Assembly: GCA_000721275.1 (NCBI GenBank)
Contig: JOFO01000024.1
Coordinates: 32,020-96,019 of the forward strand
Source: Microtetraspora glauca
GTDB taxonomy: Bacteria > Actinomycetota > Actinomycetes > Streptomycetales > Streptomycetaceae
Length of the DNA stretch: 64,000 bases
Reading direction: 5' to 3'
The notes under the pieces were generated by a model. The model had not been told where the DNA came from. It saw nothing but the letters and a program-made list of their open reading frames with translations, and did not search any database. The first letter of the stretch is position 1. Each line of letters starts with the position of its first letter. Both the position numbers and the translations under genes were made by a program. This document shows, piece by piece, positions 36,678 through 43,950 of this stretch.

Positions 36678-36721
36678 GCCGCGCTACGGCGGGTCCGGTC
36701 AGAACGCTCCGGCGGGTCCGG

Positions 36722-39304
36722 TCAGAACATGCTGAGCAGCTGGTCCACGGTGGGTTCCGCCGCGGGCCCGCCGTCCGGGAGGGCCAGCTCGAACCAGACG
36801 GTCTTGCCGCGCGGGGTGCGGCGGGCGCCCCAGGAGGCGGAGAGCAGTCCGACGAGCTGGAGGCCCCGGCCGCCCTCGTCGGTGTCCTTGGCGCGGCGCC
36901 GGCGCGGCTGGACCAGGCCGGCGTCCCAGACCTCGCAGACCAGGGTGCGGTCGCGCAGCAGCCGGAGCCGTATCTCGCCCTCGCCGTACCGGAGGGCGTT
37001 CGTGACGAGTTCGCTGACGAGGAGTTCGACGGTGTCGACGAGCGCGTCGAGCCCCCAGGCGGTGAGCTGGGTCCGGGCCAGTTCGCGGGCGCGGCCGACG
37101 GACCGGGGCTCGCGGGGCAGCCGCCAGTCCCCCACCGCCTCGGCGGGCAGTCCGCGGATACGGGCCATCAGGAGGGCGATGTCGTCCTCGCCGTGTCCGG
37201 TGTCGAGGGTGCCGAGGACCCGGTCGCAGACGTCCTCCAGGGGGCGGTCCCGGTCGGCGAGGGCCCGGCGGAAGGCGCGCAGCCCCTCGTCGAGGGGGTG
37301 TTCGCGGGACTCGACCAGGCCGTCGGTGTAGAGGGCGAGGAGGGAGCCCTCGGGGAGTTCGACCTCGACCTCCTCGAAGGGCTCGCCGCCGACGCCCAGC
37401 GGCATCCCCGGCGGCACGTCGAGCAGCAGGGCCTCCTCGCCGGGTTCGACGAGGACGGGCGGGAGGTGGCCGGCGTTGGCGAAGGTGCAGCGCCGGGTCA
37501 CCGGGTCGTAGACGGCGTAGACGCAGGTCGCGAGGTAGACCTCGGAGAGTTCGGGGCCGCGGTTCTTGGTGGCCCGGGACTGCTGGGCGCCGATCGGGGC
37601 GCCGAGGCCGCGGGCGATCTCGTCGAGGTGGGAGAGGACCTCGGCGGGTTCGAGGTCGAGCTGGGCGAGGGTGCGGACGGCGGTGCGCAGTTCGCCCATG
37701 GCGACGGCGGCGCGCAGACCGCGGCCCATGACGTCGCCGATGACGAGGGCGGTGCGGTGGCCGGGCAGTTCGATGACGTCGAACCAGTCGCCGCCGACCT
37801 CGGTGGCGTCGGTGCCGGGGAGGTAGCGGCAGGCGATGTCGAGTCCGGCGGCCTCGGGGTCGCCGGGCGGGAGCAGGCTGCGCTGGAGGATGAGGGCCCG
37901 CTCGTGCTCGCGCCGGTAGAGGCGGGCGTTGTCGATGCAGACGGCGGCGCGGGCGGCGAGTTCCACGGCGAGCGCCCGGTCGCGGTCGCCGAACGGCTCG
38001 CTGCCCTTGGTGCGGGAGAACTGCACCAGGCCGACGACGGTGTCGTGGGCGGTCATCGGGACGGCCAGGGTGGACTGGACGAGGTCGCCGTCGCCGCCGG
38101 GCACGGTCCGGACGCGGCCGGTGCGCAGCGCTCCGGCGGCGGGCGAGTTGAAGGGGTAGCGGTGGACGGCGCCGACCTCGATGGGGACGGCGCCGCCGTC
38201 GCCGGCCGGTCCGTGGCCCTCGTCGGTCCGGTGGGGGGTGTCGGAGACGGCGCTGGCGAAGGCGACCCGGCGCAGTTCGGCGCTGCCGGCGCCGTAGCCG
38301 ATGTCGTGGGAGCTGCCCCAGCGGCCGGGCGGGGCCTCGTCGCCGGTGAGCAGGCCCTGGTAGAGGTCGACGGAGGCGAGGTCGCAGAAGCCGGGGACGG
38401 CGACGTCGAGCAGTTCGCGGGCGGTGGCCTCCAGGTCGAGGGAGTTGCCGATGCGGGCTCCCGCCTCGTTGAGGAGGGCGAGGTTGCGGCGGGCGCTGGC
38501 GGCCTCGCGGGCGGCGTTCTCCCGGCGGGTGACGTCGATGCCGAGGCCGGCGACGCCGACCGGGCGGCCGGAGCCGCTGTGCACCCGGTAGAGGTTGATG
38601 GACCAGTGGCGGCGGATCCGGGCGCCGGGGGCGGCACCGGTGATGCGGAGGTCGGTGACGGACTCGCCGGTCTCCAGGACGCGGCGGAGGGCGGCGGTCA
38701 TCCGGTCGGCCTCGGGCTTGGCGAGGTAGTCGTGGACGCTGCGGCCGCGGTGGTCGTCGGCGTCGCCGCCGAAGACGGCGGCGAAGCGCTGGTTGGCGCG
38801 CTTGACGGTGAGGTCGGTGCCGAAGAGGAGGAACCCGAAGGGCGATTGGCCGAAAATCGCCTGGGAGGCGGCGAGGTCGGTCTCGATCCGCCGCAGCGCC
38901 CGGACGTCGACCACGATGCAGAGCGCGGCCCGTTCGCCGGTGTCGGTCTCGCTGGGCATGACGTACATCTCGGCGATGCCGTGCGGGCGGTCCTGCTCGG
39001 GCGAGCCGGCGGGACCGGGGACGCGGAAGGGGACGAGGCCGGTCCATTCGCGCCCGTCGAGGATCTCCTTGATCCGCTGGTGGCCGCGATCGCGCAGCTC
39101 GGCGGGCATGAAGGCCTCGACGGGGTCCTTGCCGCGGGCCTCCTGGGCGGAGACGCCGAAGAGGTCGGCGGCCCGGTGGCTCCACTGGTCGACGCGCCCG
39201 TCGGGCCCGAGGGAGAAGGAGGCGACCCGGATGTAGTCGTAGATCGAACCGGGCGGGCTGCTCTGCCACACGACGCCGCCCGTCGTCCTGGATATCTCGC
39301 TCAC
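36722..39304 (-). CDS. PAS-PAS-GAF-SpoIIE phosphatase with C-terminal HATPase
   Basis: An 860-aa multidomain signalling protein. Two PAS domains (about 13-140: YIRVASFSLGPDGRVDQWS; about 140-270: IFGQSPFGFLLFGTDLTVKRANQRFAAVFGG) are followed by a GAF domain (about 280-450), a SpoIIE/PPM phosphatase (about 480-690: YLPGTDATEVGGDWFDV, VIGDVMGRGLRAAVAMGELR, HLPPVLVEPG, LYTDGLVE) and an anti-sigma-type HATPase (about 710-850: ELVTNALRYG, DEGGRGLQLVGLLS). Such proteins dephosphorylate STAS anti-anti-sigma factors and can also phosphorylate or bind partners. No STAS or sigma gene is adjacent. GTG 39304 has a GGAGGGG site 9 nt upstream. A separate HATPase gene lies just upstream. Confidence 0.93.
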   Translation of the reverse strand: MSEISRTTGGVVWQSSPPGSIYDYIRVASFSLGPDGRVDQWSHRAADLFGVSAQEARGKDPVEAFMPAELRDRGHQRIKEILDGREWTGLVPFRVPGPAGSPEQDRPHGIAEMYVMPSETDTGERAALCIVVDVRALRRIETDLAASQAIFGQSPFGFLLFGTDLTVKRANQRFAAVFGGDADDHRGRSVHDYLAKPEADRMTAALRRVLETGESVTDLRITGAAPGARIRRHWSINLYRVHSGSGRPVGVAGLGIDVTRRENAAREAASARRNLALLNEAGARIGNSLDLEATARELLDVAVPGFCDLASVDLYQGLLTGDEAPPGRWGSSHDIGYGAGSAELRRVAFASAVSDTPHRTDEGHGPAGDGGAVPIEVGAVHRYPFNSPAAGALRTGRVRTVPGGDGDLVQSTLAVPMTAHDTVVGLVQFSRTKGSEPFGDRDRALAVELAARAAVCIDNARLYRREHERALILQRSLLPPGDPEAAGLDIACRYLPGTDATEVGGDWFDVIELPGHRTALVIGDVMGRGLRAAVAMGELRTAVRTLAQLDLEPAEVLSHLDEIARGLGAPIGAQQSRATKNRGPELSEVYLATCVYAVYDPVTRRCTFANAGHLPPVLVEPGEEALLLDVPPGMPLGVGGEPFEEVEVELPEGSLLALYTDGLVESREHPLDEGLRAFRRALADRDRPLEDVCDRVLGTLDTGHGEDDIALLMARIRGLPAEAVGDWRLPREPRSVGRARELARTQLTAWGLDALVDTVELLVSELVTNALRYGEGEIRLRLLRDRTLVCEVWDAGLVQPRRRRAKDTDEGGRGLQLVGLLSASWGARRTPRGKTVWFELALPDGGPAAEPTVDQLLSMF

Positions 39305-39448
39305 GCGACCGTCCCCTCCAGCTCACCGCACCGGACCGGCCATGCCCGCAGTATTCAGCACCGCGGGCTCCGGCGGCACGACGTCCACGATCACAGGGTG
39401 GTCTCGGTCGGCTCGAGACCCGCTCCGGTGATCGTCGTCCCTCTCTCT

Positions 39449-39871
39449 TTACTCACCAGGGAGAGCCAGCTCGAACCATACGGTTTTCCCGGCGGCGCCC
39501 TGCCGGGTTCCCCAGCGGCGGGCGGAGCAGGCCACCAGGCCCAGTCCGCGGCCCCCCTCGTCGTCGGGTCCCGCGGGCCGCTCGGTGGGCGGATCCGGAA
39601 GCGGATCGGAGACCTCGACGAGGAGCGCCGAGTGCCGGGGCGGGTCGGTGGCGGCGCCCTCGGCGCGCAGGATCCGCACGCCGATGGGGCCGGAGGCGTA
39701 CCGGAGGGAGTTGGTGACCAGCTCGCTGACCAGCAGCACGGCCATGTCGCCCACGGCCGCGTCGATCCGCCAGGAGCGGAGCGTCTCGCGCACGGCGTGG
39801 CGGGCGGTGCGCACGGCGTCGGCCTCCGCCGGGAAGTTCCACTCGGCGCGGAGGCCGTCGGTGTCGATCAC
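39449..39871 (-). CDS. Stand-alone HATPase_c (anti-sigma/SpoIIAB-like) protein
   Basis: A 140-aa GHKL ATP-binding domain with the N-box VSELVTNSLRYASG and the G-box DEGGRGLGLVACSARRWG, ending GKTVWFELALP. Proteins of this Streptomyces group are related to the SpoIIAB/RsbW anti-sigma kinases, but most have no known partner. It closely resembles the C-terminal domain of the neighbouring SpoIIE phosphatase (shared GKTVWFELALP ending), suggesting the domain was duplicated. The GTG at 39871 has GGGGAAG upstream. It is 144 bp from the phosphatase gene, on the same strand. Confidence 0.9.
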   Translation of the reverse strand: MIDTDGLRAEWNFPAEADAVRTARHAVRETLRSWRIDAAVGDMAVLLVSELVTNSLRYASGPIGVRILRAEGAATDPPRHSALLVEVSDPLPDPPTERPAGPDDEGGRGLGLVACSARRWGTRQGAAGKTVWFELALPGE

Positions 39872-40042
39872 ACGCGATCACTTCCCCAACCACGGTGCGG
39901 CAGGAAGAGGATCACCCGACGATCACCCTCTCCCGAGGGACCAATGGGGACATACCCGGAATTCGGGACGAAATATCCCGCTGGGGGCGGCTGCGGGCGC
40001 ACGGTGGCACGAACGGCGTAGGGACGGCGCCGCGCGCGGGGT

Positions 40043-40489
40043 CTAGGGGCGCGCGGCGGGGAGCCTGCGCGCCGCCTCCGCGACCGCCGGGCGGTCCTGG
40101 TCGAGCCAGTCCACGGTGTCCAGTTCGTGGCGGGCGAGCCAGCGGAGTTCGTCGTGGTCCTCCAGTGGGCGCGGTTCGCCGGAGCGCAGACGGGCGGTCC
40201 ACACCCTCAGGACGTATCCGGGCTTGAGGGGCCATTCGCCGGGGATCCGCTCGCCGGGCTCGGCCTCGACGCCCAGCTCCTCGCGGAGCTCCCGGACGAG
40301 GGCGTCCTCCGGGCGTTCGCCGGGCTCGACCTTGCCGCCGGGCAGTTCCCAGCGGCCGGCAAGGTCGGCGGGGGCGCTGCGGCGGGCGGCGAGCAGGCGG
40401 CCCCGGTCGAGGAGGGCCGCCGCGACGACGACCACGGCACCGGTCCCCTGGGCGGGGCCGGTGCCGTGGTGTGCGGTGCTTTCGGTCAT
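40043..40489 (-). CDS. MutT-type Nudix hydrolase
   Basis: A 148-aa Nudix protein. The Nudix box begins at GGKVEPGERPEDALVRELRE and continues EELGVE, a complete GX5EX7REUXEEXGU. The rest matches the (d)NTP pyrophosphohydrolase group (LLAARRSAPADLAGRWELPGG), which cleans oxidised nucleotides from the pool. The exact substrate (8-oxo-dGTP or 5-methyl-dCTP) is not determinable. ATG 40489 follows TACCCT by 7 nt, a leaderless arrangement. It has the 58-aa SPOR-like gene upstream on the same strand. Confidence 0.9.
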   Translation of the reverse strand: MTESTAHHGTGPAQGTGAVVVVAAALLDRGRLLAARRSAPADLAGRWELPGGKVEPGERPEDALVRELREELGVEAEPGERIPGEWPLKPGYVLRVWTARLRSGEPRPLEDHDELRWLARHELDTVDWLDQDRPAVAEAARRLPAARP

Positions 40490-40496
40490 GCCCGCG

Positions 40497-40502
40497 AGGG
40501 TA
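40497..40502 (-). promoter_or_regulatory. Leaderless -10 of the Nudix gene
   Basis: TACCCT on the minus strand, 7 nt before the ATG at 40489. It lies within 25 bp of the end of the upstream small gene, so the Nudix gene probably has its own promoter. Confidence 0.45.
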
Positions 40503-40510
40503 GCCGGGGG

Positions 40511-40687
40511 TCAGCCGGCCGGTGTCGCGCGCTCGACCCAGTAGAGCTGCTTGTGACCGCGGGAGTCGAGCGTGTCCGCGATCTTCTGGGCCTCGTCCTG
40601 GGTCGCGTACCGGCCCACCCGGTAGCGGTTCCCGTTGTCGTCCTGCCGTATGACGAGCCACGGTTGGACGGCGCCACTGTCGGTCAT
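40511..40687 (-). CDS. Small SPOR-like protein, 58 aa
   Basis: A short gene encoding 58 residues, starting MTDSGAVQPWLVIRQDDNGN and ending LYWVERATPAG. The middle (RYRVGRYATQDEAQKIADTLDSRGHKQ) has the beta-alpha-beta pattern of a SPOR or sporulation-related repeat, without a membrane anchor or signal peptide. The ATG at 40687 has GGAGGGAG about 8 nt upstream, and coding-type codon usage supports it. I recall similar free-standing 'SPOR domain-containing' mini-proteins in Streptomyces. True SPOR domains bind denuded glycan strands outside the cell; a cytoplasmic version must do something else. The function is unknown. Confidence 0.75.
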   Translation of the reverse strand: MTDSGAVQPWLVIRQDDNGNRYRVGRYATQDEAQKIADTLDSRGHKQLYWVERATPAG

Positions 40688-41365
40688 CAGGCATCTCCCT
40701 CCGCCGGGGCAGGTGTCATCGCGGGGTCGGGGAAACCCCGATCCGCATATGCCTGAGCTTACGCCTGACCTTCACCCAGCGGATACGCGTTTTCACCAAG
40801 AGACACGGATCGGCCGGGAACCGACGGAAGGCGGCCGAAGGTCACATGCCGGACGCCGCCGCGGGGACGACGAACACCGGCATGAGGACGGGACGGGCGA
40901 CGCCGAGGGGGCACGGGCCCTCGCGGGGCCGGGCGCGGGGGCGGCCCTCACCGGCCCCGGTGCGGGGGGCCCTCGCGGGGCCCCGGGCCGGGGCCCTCGC
41001 CGGGTCCGGGCCAGGGCCCTCGCCGGGTTCGGGCCAGGGCCCTCGCCGGGTTCGGGTGCGAAGACCTCGCCGGGCCCGGATGCGGGCCCCCTCGCCGGGC
41101 CCAGGCGCGAGGCCCCCGCCGGGTCCGGATGCCGGGACCCTCGCCGGGCCAGGGGGCGCGAGGGGGCGGCGGCGCCAGCCGCGCCCCACCCGTACGCTCC
41201 GGCCGAACTCGACCGGATCCTAGGGCCCCTGGGGCCGAATGCCCGAGGGGCCGGGCGCCGGGCGCGGGCTCTGCCTCGCGCGCTGGGGACCGGCCTCGGC
41301 GGCAGTCAGGGAAGGGGAACGCGGGGCGCCAGGCCGGCGCCGGGAGCCGGGCGCGCTCCTGGCGG
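40688..41365. other. 678-bp gap without a convincing gene
   Basis: Several frames are open here only because of extreme GC content; none has a ribosome-binding site and good composition together. The left part (40690-40850) may hold the promoter of the 58-aa gene. The middle carries the tandem repeats listed separately. The right part (41160-41365) is GC-rich and featureless to my reading. Confidence 0.6.
40955..41160. repeat. Imperfect tandem repeats of 23-25 bp
   Basis: About seven units built on GGGTTCGGGCCAGGGCCCT followed by CGCC, with variation inside each unit and a conserved CTCGCC end. Unit lengths of 23, 24 and 25 bp are mixed, which breaks any reading frame, so the array is unlikely to be protein coding. 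Each unit is partly self-complementary (GGGCC/GGCCC), so transcripts would fold strongly. Confidence 0.75.
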
Positions 41366-42118
41366 TCAGCGGACCGGGAGGTGGTACGAGAGGCGGTAGC
41401 GGTCGGCGGGGACGACGACGTCGGCGGTCTCCACGGCGAGCCCGGAGGCGTAGAACGTGCGCTCGACGACCATCACCACATGGCCGGGGACGCCGCCCAG
41501 TACGAGCAGTTCCTCGGCGAGGCCGGGACGGGCGCCGACCTCCTCCACCACGTTGTCCACGACGACGTCGATCGCCGCCATCCGCTCGACGACGCCGCAG
41601 CCGCCCAGGGGGCCCTCCTCGGGGAGCATGACGGGGGTGCGGCCGGTGACGGCCAGCGGCTCCCAGGAGGTGGCGATCATCATGGCCTCGCCGCCGTCCC
41701 GGTACACGTACCGCGTGCGCATCACGCGGTCCCCCGGCTCGATGCCAAGACGGGCGGCGGTCTCGCGGCTCGCCGGCTCCTGCTCGCTGTGCGCGTCCCA
41801 GGTGCCGCGCGCCCCCTCGGCGGCCTGCTCCTGCCGGAAGGGGCTGGCGCCGGAGGCGGGGCGGTAGCCGGAGCGGGCGACCCGGCGGGGCACCGGCCGC
41901 TCCCGTACGTACGTCCCCGAGCCGGAGCGGCCCTCGACCAGGCCCTCCGCCATGAGCACCTTGCGGGCCTCCAGTGCGACGGTGTCCGACACCCCGTACT
42001 CCTCGCGGATGCGTGCCTGCGAGGGGAGGCGGGTATGCGGCGGGAGCGAGCCGTTCGCGATCTTCTCCCGCAGATCGCTCGCCACGCGCAGATAGGCGGG
42101 CTGCTCGCCGAACGTCAC
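41366..42118 (-). CDS. GntR-family regulator (HutC type, UTRA domain)
   Basis: A 250-aa repressor-type protein. The N-terminal winged helix (YLRVASDLREKIANGSLPPHTRLPSQARIREEYGVSDTVALEARKVLMAEGLVEGRSGSGTYV) is followed by a UTRA ligand domain (about 90-245: GDRVMRTRYVYRDGGEAMMIATSWEPL). DasR, the GlcNAc-responsive chitinase regulator, is of the same subfamily, but this protein does not need to be DasR; it lacks features I could use to identify it. The GTG at 42118 has GAGGGG upstream. It diverges from the chitinase gene across 195 bp, so it may control that gene or itself. The ligand is unknown. Confidence 0.88.
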   Translation of the reverse strand: MTFGEQPAYLRVASDLREKIANGSLPPHTRLPSQARIREEYGVSDTVALEARKVLMAEGLVEGRSGSGTYVRERPVPRRVARSGYRPASGASPFRQEQAAEGARGTWDAHSEQEPASRETAARLGIEPGDRVMRTRYVYRDGGEAMMIATSWEPLAVTGRTPVMLPEEGPLGGCGVVERMAAIDVVVDNVVEEVGARPGLAEELLVLGGVPGHVVMVVERTFYASGLAVETADVVVPADRYRLSYHLPVR

Positions 42119-42236
42119 TGGGCACTCCCCTCAAGTTGACAGACAGCTACAGCGTGACAACCGAATGTGGCCATCCGCAAGCATGGGCCAGAGTTTCACT
42201 CGAAGTGATGACAGCGAATCGGGTCCGCCCGACCTC

Positions 42237-42266
42237 TTGACCCCTATTGGTCTGGACCAATAACTT
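42237..42266 (+). promoter_or_regulatory. Chitinase promoter with DasR-type (dre) operator
   Basis: ATTGGTCTGGACCAAT (42246-42261) is a palindrome matching the dre consensus A-C/T-TGGTCTAGACCA-G/A-T with one base changed in the centre. It lies between TTGACC (42237-42242) and TAACTT (42261-42266), spaced 18 bp, so a bound repressor would cover the promoter. This is the classic layout of DasR-controlled chitinase genes, where glucosamine-6-phosphate relieves repression. Confidence 0.85.
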
Positions 42267-42313
42267 CCTGCTGCGCGTCCCCGCTCCCTCCCGCCTCGCA
42301 CAGGAACGAGCCC

Positions 42314-43660
42314 ATGCGTCCCAGAGCCCTGAACCGGCTGACCCTCGGCACGGCCGCCGCCGCGGCCCTCGGCCTCCTCGCCGGCCTCGCCCCCGCCGCC
42401 GGCGCCCACCCGGACCCGGCCCCCCGGCCGCCCGCCGCCGAACACGCCCTCAAGCGCGTCGGCTACTTCACCCAATGGGGCATCTACGGCCGGAACTTCC
42501 AGGTCAAGGACCTGGACACCAGCGGCTCCGCCGCCCGGCTCAGCCACATCAACTACGCCTTCGGCATCGTCGACAAGGCCGGCAAGTGCGTCATCGGACC
42601 GGTGCCCGGCTCCGACCCCTGGGCCGACTACGTCCGCCCGGTCGACGCGGCCACCTCCGTGGACGGCGTCGCCGACACCGCGGAACAGCCGCTGGCCGGC
42701 AACTTCAACCAGCTGCGCGAACTGAAGGCGAAGCACCCGAACCTCAAGGTCATGATCTCGCTGGGCGGCTGGAGCGGATCGGCGTACTTCTCCGACGCCG
42801 TGCGCACCCCCGCGTCCCGCAAGGCCCTGGTCTCCTCCTGCATCGACCTGTACATCAAGGGCAACCTCCCGCAGGACGGCGCCCGCGGCGGCGCCGGAGC
42901 CGCCGCCGGCCTCTTCGACGGCATCGACCTCGACTGGGAGTGGCCCGGCTCCGACGGCGCCCCGGGCAACGTCATCCGCCCCGAGGACAAGGTCAACTTC
43001 ACCGCCCTGGTACGGGAGTTCCGCACCCAGCTCGACGCGTACGGGCGCTCGCTCCCGCAGCGGAAGCGCTACGAGCTCACCGCGTACGTGCCCACCGCGC
43101 CCGCCAAGATCGACGCCGGCTTCGAAGTCGCCAAGATCATGCGGGACTTCGACTTCGTGAACCTCCAGGGCTACGACTTCCACGTGTCCGGCGAGACGAC
43201 CACCGCCCAGCAGTCCGCGCTCTTCGCCAAGAACGACTGGAGCGTCGAGGGAACCGTCAGGTCCTGGCTGCGGCGCGGCGCCCCGGCCCACAAGCTGGTC
43301 GTCGGCATGCCGTTCTACGGACAGGGCTGGACCGGCGTGACCGGCGGCGGCGACGGCCTCGGGCAGCCCGCCGCGGGCCCCGCCCCGGCGACCTGGGCGC
43401 CCGGCTCGGAGGACTACAAGAACCTCAAGAAGCTGGCGGAGTCGGGGACGTACACGCTCCACCGGGGCCACCGCGGCGGTCACGCCTGGCTCTTCGACGG
43501 CACCACCCTGTGGACCTACGACGACCCCGCCGTGCTGCGCACCAAGGCGAACTGGGTCCGCACCCACGGGCTGGCCGGCGCGATGGTCTGGTCCCTCGAC
43601 GGCGACACCGCCGACGGCGAGCTGATGCGCGCCATCGACCGCGGCCTCACCCGCCGCTGA
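42314..43660 (+). CDS. Secreted family 18 chitinase
   Basis: A 448-aa extracellular chitinase. A signal peptide (about 1-31, cleaved near AGA-HPDP) is followed directly by the GH18 barrel: RVGYFTQWGIYGRNF at strand 1, VMISLGGWSGSAYFSD at strand 3, and the catalytic FDGIDLDWEWP with D202, D205, D207 and acid E209. LQGYDFHVSGE, FYGQGW and MVWSLDGDTADGEL complete the barrel, and the segment between strands 7 and 8 is of the subfamily A type. There is no carbohydrate-binding or fibronectin domain, so it probably acts on soluble or accessible chitin. The start has AGGAAC upstream. Regulation by a DasR-type operator is expected. Confidence 0.95.
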   Translation: MRPRALNRLTLGTAAAAALGLLAGLAPAAGAHPDPAPRPPAAEHALKRVGYFTQWGIYGRNFQVKDLDTSGSAARLSHINYAFGIVDKAGKCVIGPVPGSDPWADYVRPVDAATSVDGVADTAEQPLAGNFNQLRELKAKHPNLKVMISLGGWSGSAYFSDAVRTPASRKALVSSCIDLYIKGNLPQDGARGGAGAAAGLFDGIDLDWEWPGSDGAPGNVIRPEDKVNFTALVREFRTQLDAYGRSLPQRKRYELTAYVPTAPAKIDAGFEVAKIMRDFDFVNLQGYDFHVSGETTTAQQSALFAKNDWSVEGTVRSWLRRGAPAHKLVVGMPFYGQGWTGVTGGGDGLGQPAAGPAPATWAPGSEDYKNLKKLAESGTYTLHRGHRGGHAWLFDGTTLWTYDDPAVLRTKANWVRTHGLAGAMVWSLDGDTADGELMRAIDRGLTRR

Positions 43661-43682
43661 ACCACCCCGCTCCCCCGGGACC

Positions 43683-43760
43683 GCCCGCCGGCGGCTCCCG
43701 CGGGGCCGCGGACCGGCCCGCCGGCGGCTCCCGCGGGGCCGCGGACCGGCCCGCCGGCGA
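43683..43760. repeat. 33-bp tandem repeat after the chitinase gene
   Basis: Two exact copies of a 33-bp GC-rich unit (43683-43715 and 43716-43748) and 12 bp of a third, starting 23 bp after the chitinase stop. Confidence 0.9.
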
Positions 43761-43828
43761 CGGCGCCCGGGGCACGGACGGCGGCTGGTCACGGGCCGCC
43801 GTCCCCGTCCCGGCACCGGTCCGCACAC

Positions 43829-43867
43829 GACGGGGCCGGGTCTCCCGCGCGGAGACCCGGCCCCGTC
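43829..43867. terminator. Terminator of the chitinase gene (bidirectional)
   Basis: A perfect 16-bp stem (43829-43844 with 43852-43867) with a 7-nt loop between the converging chitinase and DUF4190-like genes. Confidence 0.8.
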
Positions 43868-43890
43868 CGCGTACCCGGCGGCCTGACAGA

Positions 43891-43950
43891 GGGCGTACGC
43901 GCCCCCGGACCTCAGGCCGAGGGCGTACGCGCCCCCGGACCTCAGGCCGA
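43891..43950. repeat. Exact 30-bp direct duplication covering a gene end
   Basis: GGGCGTACGCGCCCCCGGAC plus the next 10 bp occurs twice without a gap (43891-43920, 43921-43950). The right copy contains the stop codon and last codons of the minus-strand gene 43942-45090. Confidence 0.95.

Noticed and set aside
35747..40021. 1424-codon plus-strand open frame across the SpoIIE gene
   Set aside because: Gly/Ala/Asp-rich shadow of pspA and the antisense SpoIIE and HATPase genes. No motif and no start signal.
40955..41160. Possible CRISPR array
   Set aside because: The units are contiguous and imperfect with no unique spacers, and no cas genes are present.
40842..41189. Open frames across the 23-25-bp repeats (either strand)
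   Set aside because: Unit lengths are not a multiple of three, no ribosome-binding site is seen, and the products are Arg/Pro/Gly repeats. Treated as a non-coding repeat array.
43683..43760. Possible CRISPR or attachment site at the 33-bp repeat
   Set aside because: Copies abut directly without spacers, and no integrase or tRNA is nearby. A simple tandem duplication explains it.
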